Shown: one piece after another, positions 23,331-31,637 of the stretch
Layout of the letters: each line of letters starts with the position of its first letter
Position numbering within the stretch: position 1 is the first letter of the stretch
From: Actinomycetospora corticicola
Lineage (GTDB): Bacteria > Actinomycetota > Actinomycetes > Mycobacteriales > Pseudonocardiaceae
NCBI RefSeq assembly: GCF_013409505.1
Contig: NZ_JACCBN010000001.1
Location: 5,394,001-5,458,000 of the forward strand
DNA: 64,000 nucleotides
Reading direction: 5' to 3'
The notes under the pieces: generated by a model
The model's database searches: none
Told to the model about the DNA's origin: nothing
Seen by the model: only the letters and a program-made list of their open reading frames with translations
Translations under genes and position numbers: made by a program

Positions 23331-24189
23331 CGGACGTCGTCGGGTAGGGGCTGCGGAGTCCCTCCTCGGGCCCGTCGAGGGCCTGCGCGAGCCGGGTCGT
23401 GTCCATCGTGACGTCGAGGATGAAGCGCTGGAACATCGACAGCATCGCGACCAGTGCGGCGCGCTGGGTGTCGTCGACGACCTCGCCGGCCTGCGCGGGG
23501 GAGAGGCCGGCCGGCGTCGGGAACGCTCCGACGATCGCGCGGGCGCGGTGGAGCAGATCGCGGGCTCGCAGGTCGTAGTCGACGGTCCGGACGACGGGCG
23601 CCAGGACCTGATGGTGCAGGGCGGCGAGGTGCTCGGGCCAGGCGGCGAGGACCCGGAAGTCGCTGGCCGGGCCGTGGTGGAGGTGGTCGTCGACGATCCG
23701 GTCGAGCAGGGTCAGGACGTCATCGCCGGCGGTGCGGGGGTCGACGAGGGTCAGTTCGGGCATGTCGGCGGGCGCGCCGCCGGGGAGCGCGGTCGTGTCC
23801 CAGGACCCGTCGTCGTGACCGCCCGAGGACCGGCCGTGCAGGCCCTCCGACCAGGCGGTGATCAGCAAGAGGTACTTGGCGTTGCCGTAGTGCAGGGCGC
23901 GGACGGCGGCGCGGACGTCGTCGGGGACCTCGACGCGGGGCGGTGGTTCGGGCAGGGCGGCCAGTGCCCGGATCTCGTCGGACGCGCGCTCCAGGCCGAC
24001 GGTGCCGAACACCGGTCGTGCCGCCTCCCACGCGGCGGGCACGTAGTCGCCGAAGCGGGCCATGCACCGCGCCGCGAACATCACCCACGGCACGCGGAGG
24101 GTCCCGCGCATGCTCGTGTAGGCCTCGGCGAGAGCACCGGTGGCCTCGTGCTCCTCGACCTGCGGGAAGGCGGTGCGGGGGGTGGGCAT
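23320..24189 (-). CDS. DehI-family 2-haloacid dehalogenase-like protein
   Basis: A 289-residue all-helical protein. The opening (FPQVEEHEATGALAEAYTSMRGTLRVPWVMFAARCMARF) resembles DehI-family group I 2-haloacid dehalogenases of about 290 residues built from two pseudo-repeats. Here the first repeat covers about 1-130 and the second about 155-285 (LTLLDRIVDDHLHHGPASDFRVLAAWPEHL). These enzymes hydrolyse C-halogen bonds without a covalent intermediate, using an Asp-activated water. I cannot assign the catalytic Asp with certainty. It lies 30 bp upstream of, and in the same direction as, the TetR/monooxygenase pair. Confidence 0.6.
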   Translation of the reverse strand: MPTPRTAFPQVEEHEATGALAEAYTSMRGTLRVPWVMFAARCMARFGDYVPAAWEAARPVFGTVGLERASDEIRALAALPEPPPRVEVPDDVRAAVRALHYGNAKYLLLITAWSEGLHGRSSGGHDDGSWDTTALPGGAPADMPELTLVDPRTAGDDVLTLLDRIVDDHLHHGPASDFRVLAAWPEHLAALHHQVLAPVVRTVDYDLRARDLLHRARAIVGAFPTPAGLSPAQAGEVVDDTQRAALVAMLSMFQRFILDVTMDTTRLAQALDGPEEGLRSPYPTTSGKL

Positions 24190-24212
24190 GGGGTCACGTT
24201 CCCAGATGCCGA

Positions 24213-24587
24213 TCAGAGGCGGAGGAGGTCGACGTCGTAGCGCTGGACATCGTGGTCACGGGTCGCCAGCGTCAGGCCCTCGCTGAGCGCCTGAGCGACC
24301 AACATGCGATCGAACGGATCGCGGTGCAAGAGTGGGAGTCGACCCGCGGCGATGCCGTGCCTGGACGTGACGGGAAGGGGGCGGAAACCGGCTCGCTCGA
24401 CGATCTCCGGGAGGTCGGACGGACCCGTGAGCTTGCCGAGGGCCTGCTTGAGGCTGATCTCCCAGACGGTCACGGCGCTGACGTGGACGTCGGGGTCGAG
24501 ATCGAGTCGCTCCTTCAGGTCGTCCGAGAGCTCTGGTGCGTCGGCGAGCCACCAGAGCAGGACGTGGGTGTCGAGGAGGAGGCCCAC
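24213..24587 (-). CDS. PIN-domain toxin, VapC-like
   Basis: A 124-residue PIN ribonuclease. The acidic active-site set is visible: D in LLLDTHVLLWWL, E in TVWEISLKQALG, D in HRDPFDRMLVAQAL and D in TLATRDHDVQRY. GTG 24587 starts four bases after the antitoxin stop. PIN toxins cleave RNA, often tRNA or rRNA, and are held inactive by the partner. The DTHVLLWWL type pairs with Phd/YefM-like antitoxins, as here. Confidence 0.9.
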   Translation of the reverse strand: MGLLLDTHVLLWWLADAPELSDDLKERLDLDPDVHVSAVTVWEISLKQALGKLTGPSDLPEIVERAGFRPLPVTSRHGIAAGRLPLLHRDPFDRMLVAQALSEGLTLATRDHDVQRYDVDLLRL

Positions 24588-24591
24588 CGCT

Positions 24592-24852
24592 TCAGGGTGC
24601 GAGGCCGAAGTCGCGAGCGATGGCCTCGTTGGTCTCGGCGGAGTCCCAGTCGCCGGTGAGGTCGATCCGACCGGCCAATGAGCCGCGGGCGGTCCGCCGT
24701 GCACGCGGTTCGAGTGGAACGACCTTTGCCACCGGTGTCCCCGCGCGGCTGATGACGACCTCCTCGCCTCGCTCGACCCGCTCGATGATGCGGGAGAGGT
24801 TCGTCTTCGCCTCGTGGATGTTGAACGCCTGCGCGCCATGGTCGGCAGTCAT
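24592..24852 (-). CDS. Phd/YefM-type antitoxin
   Basis: An 86-residue antitoxin. The N-terminal Phd/YefM DNA-binding fold is seen in FNIHEAKTNLSRIIERVERGEEVVISRAGTPVAKVVPLE. The C-terminal 35 residues would wrap the toxin. It precedes the PIN gene in the same operon and probably autoregulates it. The spacer upstream (TTAGCTAAGAGCCTAG) has small imperfect symmetry that could serve as operator. Confidence 0.9.
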   Translation of the reverse strand: MTADHGAQAFNIHEAKTNLSRIIERVERGEEVVISRAGTPVAKVVPLEPRARRTARGSLAGRIDLTGDWDSAETNEAIARDFGLAP

Positions 24853-25096
24853 CCCACCTCCTCGGTTAGCTAAGAGCCTAGTTCACGTCTGCTCTCCGGT
24901 GGTGCGAGTTCGCCCCGAGACATCGGAGGTCCTCGACGTCGTGGGAGACGAGCCGTCTCGACTCCGTGGGCTCCGCACCTCCGGGCGATGTAGCTCGAGA
25001 GGGTGACAGATCACGGATCGGTCGCTGCGCGGTAACAACGCGGAGGTCATTCTCGAGAAGGGGGACAACAACGGCGCGGACATCGGGGGCACGGAA

Positions 25097-25894
25097 ATGA
25101 CGCAGGGAATCGCAGGATCGCGGCACGGTCGGAACGTCGGGCAGACGGCGGACTCGCCGTTCGACGACGCGCTGACGACGCCGATCCGCATTCCGCAGGC
25201 GGTCACCCCGGTCGCTCGCCCGCAGGTCCCGGTGCAGCGCGTCGCCGGGCCGCAGCAGCAGGTCCCGGCGCCGCAGCCGCAGGCCTTCGTGCCGCCGCAT
25301 CCGCCGACCCCTCAGCTCCCGCCGCAGGCCAACGGCCTCGCGACCGCCGGTCTCGTCGTCGGGATCATCGCCGCGGTGCTGTCCTTCATCCCGTTCGTCG
25401 GCACCGTCTCGTGGGTGCTCGCGCCGATCGGACTGGTGCTCTCGCTCGTCGGCCTCATCAAGTCCGGCAAGGCGCGCAGCGGGCGCGGGAAGTCGATCGC
25501 CGGCCTCGTCCTGGGCGTCGTCGCCCTGCTCATGTGCATTCTCTACACCGCCGTCTTCGTCGGGAGCGTCAATTCGGTGGCGCAGCAGAGCGCAGCCGTG
25601 CACCAGGTCACCTACGAGGTCACGACGGCCAAGAAGTCGAACGTGACCGTCACCTACAGCCAGTCGCAGAACGACGACCTCGCGATGGCCTCCGTCGCCG
25701 ACGCGGCCGCGCCGTGGAGCGCCGACGCCCAGGTCTCCGGTCTCATGGGCCCGAACATGACGGCCACCCTCAGCCCGGACCTCGACAACCCCGGTCGCTC
25801 CGACACGATCACCTGCACCATCCGCGAGGACGGCGTCCAGGTCGCGCAGAACTCGGCCAAGGGCCCCAACGCCTCGGTCACCTGCGCGAAGTAG
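25097..25894 (+). CDS. DUF4190 membrane protein with MmpS-like C-terminal domain
   Basis: A 265-residue protein. A Pro/Gln-rich N-terminus (1-78) is followed by two adjacent hydrophobic hairpins (NGLATAGLVVGIIAAVLSFIP and SIAGLVLGVVALLMCILYTAVF) with the DUF4190 KSGKARSGRGKSIAG loop. The exported C-terminus (about 165-265) has the small beta-sandwich look of MmpS proteins, with two Cys (TCTIRE and VTCAK) likely to form a disulfide. MmpS proteins partner with MmpL transporters in mycobacteria. No MmpL gene is adjacent. Confidence 0.7.
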   Translation: MTQGIAGSRHGRNVGQTADSPFDDALTTPIRIPQAVTPVARPQVPVQRVAGPQQQVPAPQPQAFVPPHPPTPQLPPQANGLATAGLVVGIIAAVLSFIPFVGTVSWVLAPIGLVLSLVGLIKSGKARSGRGKSIAGLVLGVVALLMCILYTAVFVGSVNSVAQQSAAVHQVTYEVTTAKKSNVTVTYSQSQNDDLAMASVADAAAPWSADAQVSGLMGPNMTATLSPDLDNPGRSDTITCTIREDGVQVAQNSAKGPNASVTCAK

Positions 25895-25907
25895 TCGGAC
25901 CCACGAG

Positions 25908-25945
25908 CGGGCCGTTCGTCACGGAAGACCGTGACGGGCGGCCCG
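25908..25945. terminator. Hairpin terminator after the MmpS-like gene
   Basis: CGGGCCGTTCGTCACGG pairs with CCGTGACGGGCGGCCCG around a short AAGA loop, about 14 bp after the stop codon. Confidence 0.7.
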
Positions 25946-25973
25946 TTCGTCGTCCACGCGCCGCCCTCACGAT

Positions 25974-26042
25974 GAAGATCCGAACCTCTGGGGCGAGTCG
26001 CCGTTCTCCTCGGGCGCGCCACCACAGAGGTTCAGATCTTCG
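25974..26042. terminator. Long inverted repeat ending the VOC gene
   Basis: GAAGATCCGAACCTCTGG pairs imperfectly with CCACAGAGGTTCAGATCTTC. The right arm contains the last codons of the leftward VOC gene. It probably ends leftward transcription. Confidence 0.55.
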
Positions 26043-26436
26043 CGGGCGTCCCGCCGCGATAGGTGCCGAACGTCAGCAGGTTGCCCTCCGTGTCCCTCGC
26101 GGAGCACGCACGGGTCGGGCCGCCGGCGGCGAACGACGTCTCGTGCGGTGCCATCACGACGTCGGCGGAAGCGGCCACCAACCGGTCGTGCACGGCGTCG
26201 ACGTCGTCGGTGACCAGGTAGAGCGCGCCCGCCTTCAGACCGCTGTGCGCGCCCCCGACGTGCTTCGTCCCGCCCAACAGCACCGTCCCGCCGCCGGGCC
26301 AGGCCAGTTCGGCGTGGACCACGTCGTCCACCTCGTCACGCACGACCACGGATTCGGCGAACCCGACGACGTCGACCAGGAAGCGCAGCGCCGCCTCGGT
26401 GTCGTCGTAGTGCAGGACCGGCCAGACGGTCGACAT
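26032..26436 (-). CDS. VOC-superfamily (glyoxalase/bleomycin-resistance-like) protein
   Basis: A 134-residue protein of the PhnB-like VOC type: opening VLHYDDTEAALRFLVDVVGF, middle LYLVTDDVDAVHDRLVAASADVVM, and DTEGNLLTFGTY near the end. Metal ligands of glyoxalases are only partly kept (His in VVHAEL, Glu in TEGN). The function is unknown. It lies just downstream of the SplB-like gene in the same direction, with a 13-bp gap, so the two are likely cotranscribed. Confidence 0.8.
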   Translation of the reverse strand: MSTVWPVLHYDDTEAALRFLVDVVGFAESVVVRDEVDDVVHAELAWPGGGTVLLGGTKHVGGAHSGLKAGALYLVTDDVDAVHDRLVAASADVVMAPHETSFAAGGPTRACSARDTEGNLLTFGTYRGGTPAKI

Positions 26437-26449
26437 ACGACGCAGACTG

Positions 26450-27541
26450 TCAGGTCCAGTACAGGACCCGGGCCTGCGGCAGCTGCTCCTCGATCTGATC
26501 GGTGATCGTCGAGCGCAGGTGGTCCATGACGTCGTTCGGATAGACGTGCTTGACCGACCCGAACTTGCCGCGCTTCTCCTTGCGCTGCTCGGGGTCCATC
26601 TCCAGCTTCGACGCCGGGTACCAGGTCTCGAGCGTCTCGCGGCTGCCCGGCGTGAACCGGTGCGTGATGCACTCGATCGTCAGATCCGCATCCGCCGGCA
26701 CGGCCGCCGCGACGTCCTCCAGGAGCGACGCGTAGGCGACCTCCCACCCGCCGTCGGGAATGATCGGCGCCAGCGTGACCCCGACCGGCCAGCCGGCCGA
26801 CGCCAGCGTCCCGAGTGCGGCGACGCGCGCGCCGACGGGGTCGGTGCCGCCCTCGTAGCGCGGCCACGGCGAGAGCGAGAAGCGCAGGCGCGTGCGCCCG
26901 TGGTGGGGGAGGTCGAGCAGCGGGTCGACGTCCGCGAACTTCGTCGTCGCGCGCAGTTGGACGGGACCCGGGAACGAGTGGGTCCCGACGTACGCGATCG
27001 CCGCGGCCAACGAACCGGTCGCCGGCTCGATGCCGAGCGGGTCGGTGTAGCAGGAGGCCTCGAAGGTCGTGCCCTCGTGGGCGCGGGCCTGCGACGTCGA
27101 GGTCACGTGCCCCTGCCCGACGTAGGCGTCGAGGTTGGCGAGGATGCGGTCGAGGTCGGCGTAGACGCGGGTGATCGGCGGGCCGCTCAGCGACCCGGCG
27201 AGGTAGCAGTACTGGCAGTGCGCCGGGCACCCGCGCGCGAGGTCCACGCGCCAGTCCGCCGACGGCGGGATCGGGTCCAGCTTCCGCGCCGAGTCCGGGC
27301 TCACGACGACGGCGAGCGTCGCCTTCGCCCGCGCGTACGTCTCGCGTTCGGTCTCGCCCTTCACGCCGGTGATGCGGTCGACCTTGAGCAGTTCGATGTC
27401 GTCGCACCCGAGGGCCTCGCAGCGCCGGACGATCTCGTCGGCGTGGGCGTGCTCCTGCGCGGCACGGGTGACGCGGACGTGCTTCGGCGCCCACGGCTTG
27501 TGCGGGCGGGGCGTGGCAGCGGGACGGGCGGGGGCGGCCAT
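26450..27541 (-). CDS. Radical SAM protein of the spore photoproduct lyase (SplB) family
   Basis: A 363-residue radical SAM enzyme. The cluster motif CX3CX2C is seen in RGCPAHCQYCYL (about residues 104-115). SplB-like features follow: LRATTKFADVDPLL, LRFSLSPWPRYEGG, ECITHRFTPGSRETLETWYP. SplB repairs the spore photoproduct in Bacillus endospores using a 5'-deoxyadenosyl radical. Actinobacteria lack endospores, so the substrate here is uncertain; repair of UV lesions or an unrelated radical reaction are possible. The N-terminal 40 residues are a Pro/Arg-rich extension. Confidence 0.8.
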   Translation of the reverse strand: MAAPARPAATPRPHKPWAPKHVRVTRAAQEHAHADEIVRRCEALGCDDIELLKVDRITGVKGETERETYARAKATLAVVVSPDSARKLDPIPPSADWRVDLARGCPAHCQYCYLAGSLSGPPITRVYADLDRILANLDAYVGQGHVTSTSQARAHEGTTFEASCYTDPLGIEPATGSLAAAIAYVGTHSFPGPVQLRATTKFADVDPLLDLPHHGRTRLRFSLSPWPRYEGGTDPVGARVAALGTLASAGWPVGVTLAPIIPDGGWEVAYASLLEDVAAAVPADADLTIECITHRFTPGSRETLETWYPASKLEMDPEQRKEKRGKFGSVKHVYPNDVMDHLRSTITDQIEEQLPQARVLYWT

Positions 27542-27679
27542 CGTCGGGGCTACCCCGGACGGCGTCGCTCGCCCCGTCTTTCGGTCGACAGGACGTCAGT
27601 GGCGCGGAGGGGTCGCGACCTCGGCCCCGAGTGATCACCGCGGCGCTTGCCCCGACCCGTCGTCGGGAAGGCCTGGCGC

Positions 27680-28405
27680 ATGGCGATCATGGAGAACGGC
27701 GACGTCCGCATCCACTACGAGGAGCGCGGCGAGGGGTTCCCGGTGCTGGCGTTCGCGCCGGGCGGGCTGCAGTCGGCGATCGAGTGGTGGTCGGCGGCGC
27801 CGTGGGACGTGCCGGACGCGCTCGCGGGCGACCACCGTGTGGTGCTGATGGACCAGCGGAACGCGGGGGAGTCGTGGGCTCCGGTCGGTCCCGACGACGG
27901 GTGGGACAGCTACACCGACGACCACCTCGCCCTCCTGGACCACCTCGGGATCGAGCGGTGCCACCTGGTGGGGATGTGCATCGGCGGGTCGTTCATCGCG
28001 AACCTGATCCGGCGGGCGCCGGAGCGGGTCGCCTCCGCGGTGGTGCTGCAGCCGATCGGGCTGGACGGGAACCGGGAGCTCTTCCACGGGACGTTCGCCG
28101 ACTTCGCGGAGCAGCAGGGCGAGAAGCACCCGGAGACGTCGGAGTCCGACTGGCGCTCCTTCCGCAATCACCTCTACGGCGCCGACCACGTCCTGTTCAG
28201 CGTGCCCGACGAGGCCGTGGCCACCTTCGAGGTGCCGTTGCTGGTGTTCGCGGGCGGCGACGAGCCGCACCCGGCGTCGGCGTCGTCGATGCTCGCGGAT
28301 GTGGCGCCGAACGCCACCCTGGTCGAGCGGTGGAAGGCGGCCGAGTACACCGAGGCGGCGCGGGAGTCGATCGCGAACTTCCTCGCGGTGCACACGCCGG
28401 CCTGA
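27680..28405 (+). CDS. Alpha/beta hydrolase with Cys nucleophile elbow
   Basis: A 241-residue alpha/beta hydrolase. The nucleophile elbow reads GMCIGGS, with Cys in place of Ser, as in dienelactone hydrolase. The oxyanion region is FAPGGLQSAIEWW. A likely acid follows in LLVFAGGDEPHPA. The terminal His is not obvious; H274-type positions are replaced by a short C-terminus (FLAVHTPA contains one His). ATG 27680 has GGGAAGG about nine bases upstream, overlapping a family E motif. The substrate is unknown. Confidence 0.8.
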   Translation: MAIMENGDVRIHYEERGEGFPVLAFAPGGLQSAIEWWSAAPWDVPDALAGDHRVVLMDQRNAGESWAPVGPDDGWDSYTDDHLALLDHLGIERCHLVGMCIGGSFIANLIRRAPERVASAVVLQPIGLDGNRELFHGTFADFAEQQGEKHPETSESDWRSFRNHLYGADHVLFSVPDEAVATFEVPLLVFAGGDEPHPASASSMLADVAPNATLVERWKAAEYTEAARESIANFLAVHTPA

Positions 28406-28456
28406 TCGAGTGAACGCCCGTGATGTTCACGGTGAGTAGTTCTAAAGTCACTCGAC

Positions 28457-28750
28457 GTGAGTGTCATGTCCGACGCGACCCGGATTCGTATGGTCGCCCG
28501 CACCGCGTTGGTCCAGATCGACACCCTCGTCGACGAGGGACTGCGCGGCGCCGCCCTGGAGGCGCTGATCGAGCACGCCGAGGCTCTCGCGGTCGCGCCG
28601 TTCGCGCGGGTGCGCCGGGACCCGTTCCCGCACCTGTGCCGCCTGCGCTACCTGCTCGAGGGGCTGGTCGGGCGGACCTCCCACACGCTCGTCGGCACGC
28701 TCGACGACCTCATCGCGCGGTCGGTGCGCCTGCCGGTCCGATCGCCTTGA
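28457..28750 (+). CDS. Small hypothetical protein
   Basis: A 97-residue, mainly helical protein with no recognised domain (ARTALVQIDTLVDEGLRGAALEALIEHAEALAVAPFARV). The GTG at 28457 lies nine bases after TCTAAAGT, a fair -10 box, and there is no ribosome site, so a leaderless transcript is likely. An ATG at 28466 is the alternative start. It is followed after 22 bp by the DUF4334 gene. Confidence 0.55.
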   Translation: MSVMSDATRIRMVARTALVQIDTLVDEGLRGAALEALIEHAEALAVAPFARVRRDPFPHLCRLRYLLEGLVGRTSHTLVGTLDDLIARSVRLPVRSP

Positions 28751-28772
28751 CGGTCACGGCAGACTGTTTCTC

Positions 28773-29306
28773 ATGACGGCCGTCGAGGACTTCACGACCC
28801 TGCTCGCCCGCACCCCCGTCACCACCGACGAGGCGCTCGCGCTGTTCGACTCGCTCGACCCGGTGTCGGTCGACGAGATGATCGGGCAGTGGTGGGGTTC
28901 GGAGTTCCCGACCGGCCACCCCATGGACGGCCTTCTCGCCGCGACCGGGTGGGCGGGCAAGCGCTTCGACTCGGCAGACGAGGTCCACCCGCTGCTGTTC
29001 TGGAACGCCGACCGCAGCGACGTGTTCGCCGTCGACCCCGCGCTCGTGCCGATGAACCTGCCGCTCCCGTCGGGCGCGCGGAAGCCGTGGCTGCACAAGG
29101 TGATCACCCTCGGGCGCCCGGTGATGGGCACGTCGAAGTACACCGCGCGGCTCCGGATGACCGAGTACCGCGGCGTCTCCAGCGCGACGATGATCTACGA
29201 CGCGCGCCCGATCAACGACGTGTTCCACCGGGTCGACGCGTCGACGCTGCTGGGCTGCATGGACCTGCGGGACGCGGCTCCGTACTTCTTTGTGCTCCGC
29301 AGGTGA
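28773..29306 (+). CDS. GXWXG / DUF4334 protein
   Basis: A 177-residue protein. The N-terminal GXWXG motif is visible in GQWWGSEFPTGHPMDG, followed by WAGKRFDSADEVHPLLF. The C-terminal DUF4334 part contains ARLRMTEYRGVSSATMIYDARPINDVFHRVDASTLLGCMDLR, a standard ending. The function is unknown in the literature I know. Its last codons (LRR, stop TGA) lie within repeat C1. Confidence 0.85.
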   Translation: MTAVEDFTTLLARTPVTTDEALALFDSLDPVSVDEMIGQWWGSEFPTGHPMDGLLAATGWAGKRFDSADEVHPLLFWNADRSDVFAVDPALVPMNLPLPSGARKPWLHKVITLGRPVMGTSKYTARLRMTEYRGVSSATMIYDARPINDVFHRVDASTLLGCMDLRDAAPYFFVLRR

Positions 29307-29342
29307 GCACTAAGTGGGGTTATAGGCCCACTTAGTGCTCAC
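29303..29342. repeat. Palindromic repeat family C (copy 1)
   Basis: GTGAGCACTAAGTGGG pairs with CCCACTTAGTGCTCAC around TTATAGG. It supplies the TGA stop of both convergent genes. A second small hairpin, GGGCGAAGCCC, follows at once. Probably a bidirectional terminator. Confidence 0.88.
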
Positions 29343-30430
29343 CTGGGCGAAGCCCACACCTCCGCCAGCCGTTCCGCCCACCGCGGCGCCGCGTAGGCCT
29401 CCGCGTCGGCGCGGGCCCGGGCGCCCAGGGCGGCCCGGAGCTCGTCGTCGTCCACCAGTTCGCCGAGCGTGCGGGCGAGCGCGGCCGGGTCGCCGACCGG
29501 CACGAGCGCGCCGTTGACGCCGTCGTGCACCAGCTCGGGGAGCGCCCCGACCGGCGTCACCACCGGCGTGAGTCCCGACGCCATCGCCTCCAGCACCGCC
29601 ATCGGCAGGCCCTCGTGCGAGCTGGGCAGCACCAGCAGCTGGGCGCGGCGCAGCAGGTCGTCGCGCTCGGCGCGGTCGAGCCAGCCCGCGACCTCGACGA
29701 CGTCGCCCACGCCCGCCGTCGCGACCGCCTCCCGGACCTGGTCGACCTCGCCGTCGCCGGCCGCGACGAGCCGCAACCGGGCCCGCTGCGCGGGCGTCAG
29801 GCGCGCGCAGGCGTTGACGAGGTCGTAGACGCCCTTGCGCGCCCCGAAGCGGCCGAGGAACAGCGCCAGCACCGGCCCGGCGTCCGGACCCTCGACCGCG
29901 GCCGGCCATTCCACCGGGTTCGGCAGCGCGACGACACGCTCCGCCGGCACGCCCAGCCGCTCGCGGTAGGGGGCGCGCAGGGACTCGGAGAGGACGACGA
30001 GGCGGTGCGGCCGCAGGAGGGCGCGGACGACGGCGCGGGCGGGCCGGGGGAGCGCGTCGAACCAGTCGAGGAACTGCGAGCCGTGCAGGTGCATCACCAC
30101 GCGCGTGCCGCTGTGGCGGGCGACGGCGCCGAGCAGCCCCTTGCGCAGCACCGACGCCCGCTGCGAGACGTGCAGGTGCACGACGTCGGGTCGGTCCCGC
30201 CGGATCCGCCGGGCGGCGGCGAGCGTGCCGCGCAGCATCGTGCCCAGCCGGTCGGGCCCGTCGGAGTGGGTCGTCACGACGGCGAGCTCGGCGTGGGTGG
30301 GCAGGTAGCGCTCCAGGACGTGCTGGACGCTCCCGATGCCGCCCCGGGCCTGCGCGCGGGGACCGACCACCAGGGCGCGGGGTCGGGACGTCGAGCCCGT
30401 CGTCGTGGGGGCCTCCTGCAGGTCGGTCAC
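29339..30430 (-). CDS. Glycosyltransferase family 4 protein
   Basis: A 363-residue GT-B fold enzyme. The N-terminal Rossmann half shows ARGGIGSVQHVLERYLP and DVVHLHVSQRASVLRKG. The C-terminal nucleotide-sugar half shows LFLGRFGARKGVYDLVNA, the E-x7-E element in SSHEGLPMAVLEAMASG, and VTPVGALPELVHDGVNG. It would transfer a sugar from an NDP-sugar, probably onto a cell-surface glycan or lipid. No other glycan genes are nearby. The last residues (ASPR) and stop come from repeat C1. Confidence 0.9.
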   Translation of the reverse strand: MTDLQEAPTTTGSTSRPRALVVGPRAQARGGIGSVQHVLERYLPTHAELAVVTTHSDGPDRLGTMLRGTLAAARRIRRDRPDVVHLHVSQRASVLRKGLLGAVARHSGTRVVMHLHGSQFLDWFDALPRPARAVVRALLRPHRLVVLSESLRAPYRERLGVPAERVVALPNPVEWPAAVEGPDAGPVLALFLGRFGARKGVYDLVNACARLTPAQRARLRLVAAGDGEVDQVREAVATAGVGDVVEVAGWLDRAERDDLLRRAQLLVLPSSHEGLPMAVLEAMASGLTPVVTPVGALPELVHDGVNGALVPVGDPAALARTLGELVDDDELRAALGARARADAEAYAAPRWAERLAEVWASPR

Positions 30431-30590
30431 CGGTCGGTCTCCTCGCGTCGCTCGTCCCCCGGGTCCGGTTCAGAAGATCGTCTTCACGTGTCGTTCACGT
30501 ATCGTCCGGGTTCGGGGCGTATGTCGGACGCCCACCGGCGAGTGCCACACGCCGATCGGTTGTGCACCAGGGCCGGAGGTCCCAAGATCG

Positions 30591-31553
30591 GTGGACGTGA
30601 CGACCCTCCTCGATTCCGGTGACCCCACCGGTGAGGTGGGCACGGGCCGCCCCCGTGCCACCCCCGCCATCGACCTCCTCGAGGGCCGGCGACTCGTGCG
30701 CCTGCCCGGCGACGGGCCGGAGCGGTGTCGGGACTACGCGGGCTTCACGCTCACCCCGGTCGGGACGGCGCTCGGCGCCGAGGTCACCGGCGTCGACCTC
30801 GGGCAGCCGATCGACTTCGGGCTGCGACTCGAGCTCAACCGGGCCCTGCTCGACTGGAAGGTGCTGTTCTTCCCCGACCAGCACATCTCGTCGGCGCAGC
30901 AGCGGGCGTTCGCCCGGCAGTGGGGCGAGCTGGAGACCAACCCGCTGCTCGAGGCGGGCGAGGACCCGAGCGTCGTGCGCTTCGCCAAGGGCGGCGACGG
31001 CCCGCAGACCTACGAGAACATCTGGCACGTCGACACGTCGTTCCGCCGCGCGCCCGCCATGGGGGCGGTCCTGCGGATGATCACCACGCCGCCGTTCGGC
31101 GGGGACACGATGTGGGCCGACATGGCCGCCGCGTACGACAACCTCGCAGGCGAGGTGCGGGCGCGGATCGACGACGCGGTCGCGGTGCACGACATGGTGC
31201 CCGGGTTCGCGCGCTTCCTCGACGCCGACAAGCTCCGCAAGCTCGAGGAGACGTTCCCGCCGGTGACGCACCCCGTCGTCCGGATCCACCCGGAGACCGG
31301 GCGGCGCACGCTGTTCGTCAACGGCGCCTTCACCACGCGCATCGTGGGGATGGAGCAGGCGGAGTCCGACGCCCTGCTGCGCCACCTGTTCGCCCAGGCG
31401 CACACCCCGGAGTACCAGGTCCGCTACCGGTGGACCGAGGGCACCGTGGCGTTCTGGGACAACCGCTCCACCCAGCACTACGCGGTGGGCGACTACGGCT
31501 CGCACACCCGGATCGCCGAGCGCGTGGCGATCCTGGGCGGCAAGCCGTACTGA
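30591..31553 (+). CDS. TauD/TfdA-family Fe(II)/2-oxoglutarate dioxygenase
   Basis: A 320-residue dioxygenase. The facial triad is visible: H-x-D in NIWHVDTSF and distal His in STQHYAVGDYG. The 2-oxoglutarate-binding Arg is in HTRIAERVAIL. The N-terminus has the family sequence LGAEVTGVDLGQPIDFGLRLELNRALLDWKVLFFPDQ. Members oxidise taurine, alkyl sulfates or 2,4-D-type acids. GTG 30591 has GGAGGT ten bases upstream; GTG 30597 is less likely. No sulfonate transporter lies nearby, so the substrate is open. Confidence 0.88.
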   Translation: MDVTTLLDSGDPTGEVGTGRPRATPAIDLLEGRRLVRLPGDGPERCRDYAGFTLTPVGTALGAEVTGVDLGQPIDFGLRLELNRALLDWKVLFFPDQHISSAQQRAFARQWGELETNPLLEAGEDPSVVRFAKGGDGPQTYENIWHVDTSFRRAPAMGAVLRMITTPPFGGDTMWADMAAAYDNLAGEVRARIDDAVAVHDMVPGFARFLDADKLRKLEETFPPVTHPVVRIHPETGRRTLFVNGAFTTRIVGMEQAESDALLRHLFAQAHTPEYQVRYRWTEGTVAFWDNRSTQHYAVGDYGSHTRIAERVAILGGKPY

Positions 31554-31568
31554 GCTCGACCCCTGTAC

Positions 31569-31619
31569 GAACGAGCGGCACTTTCGCGCACATGGATGCT
31601 GCGAACGTGCCGCTCGTTC
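31569..31619. repeat. Palindromic repeat family D (copy 1)
   Basis: GAACGAGCGGCACTTTCG and GAACGTGCCGCTCGTTC form a long hairpin around CGCACATGGATGCT. It lies between convergent genes. The second copy is at 36647-36696. Confidence 0.8.
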
Positions 31620-31637
31620 ATGCCGGGGTTGGGCCGA

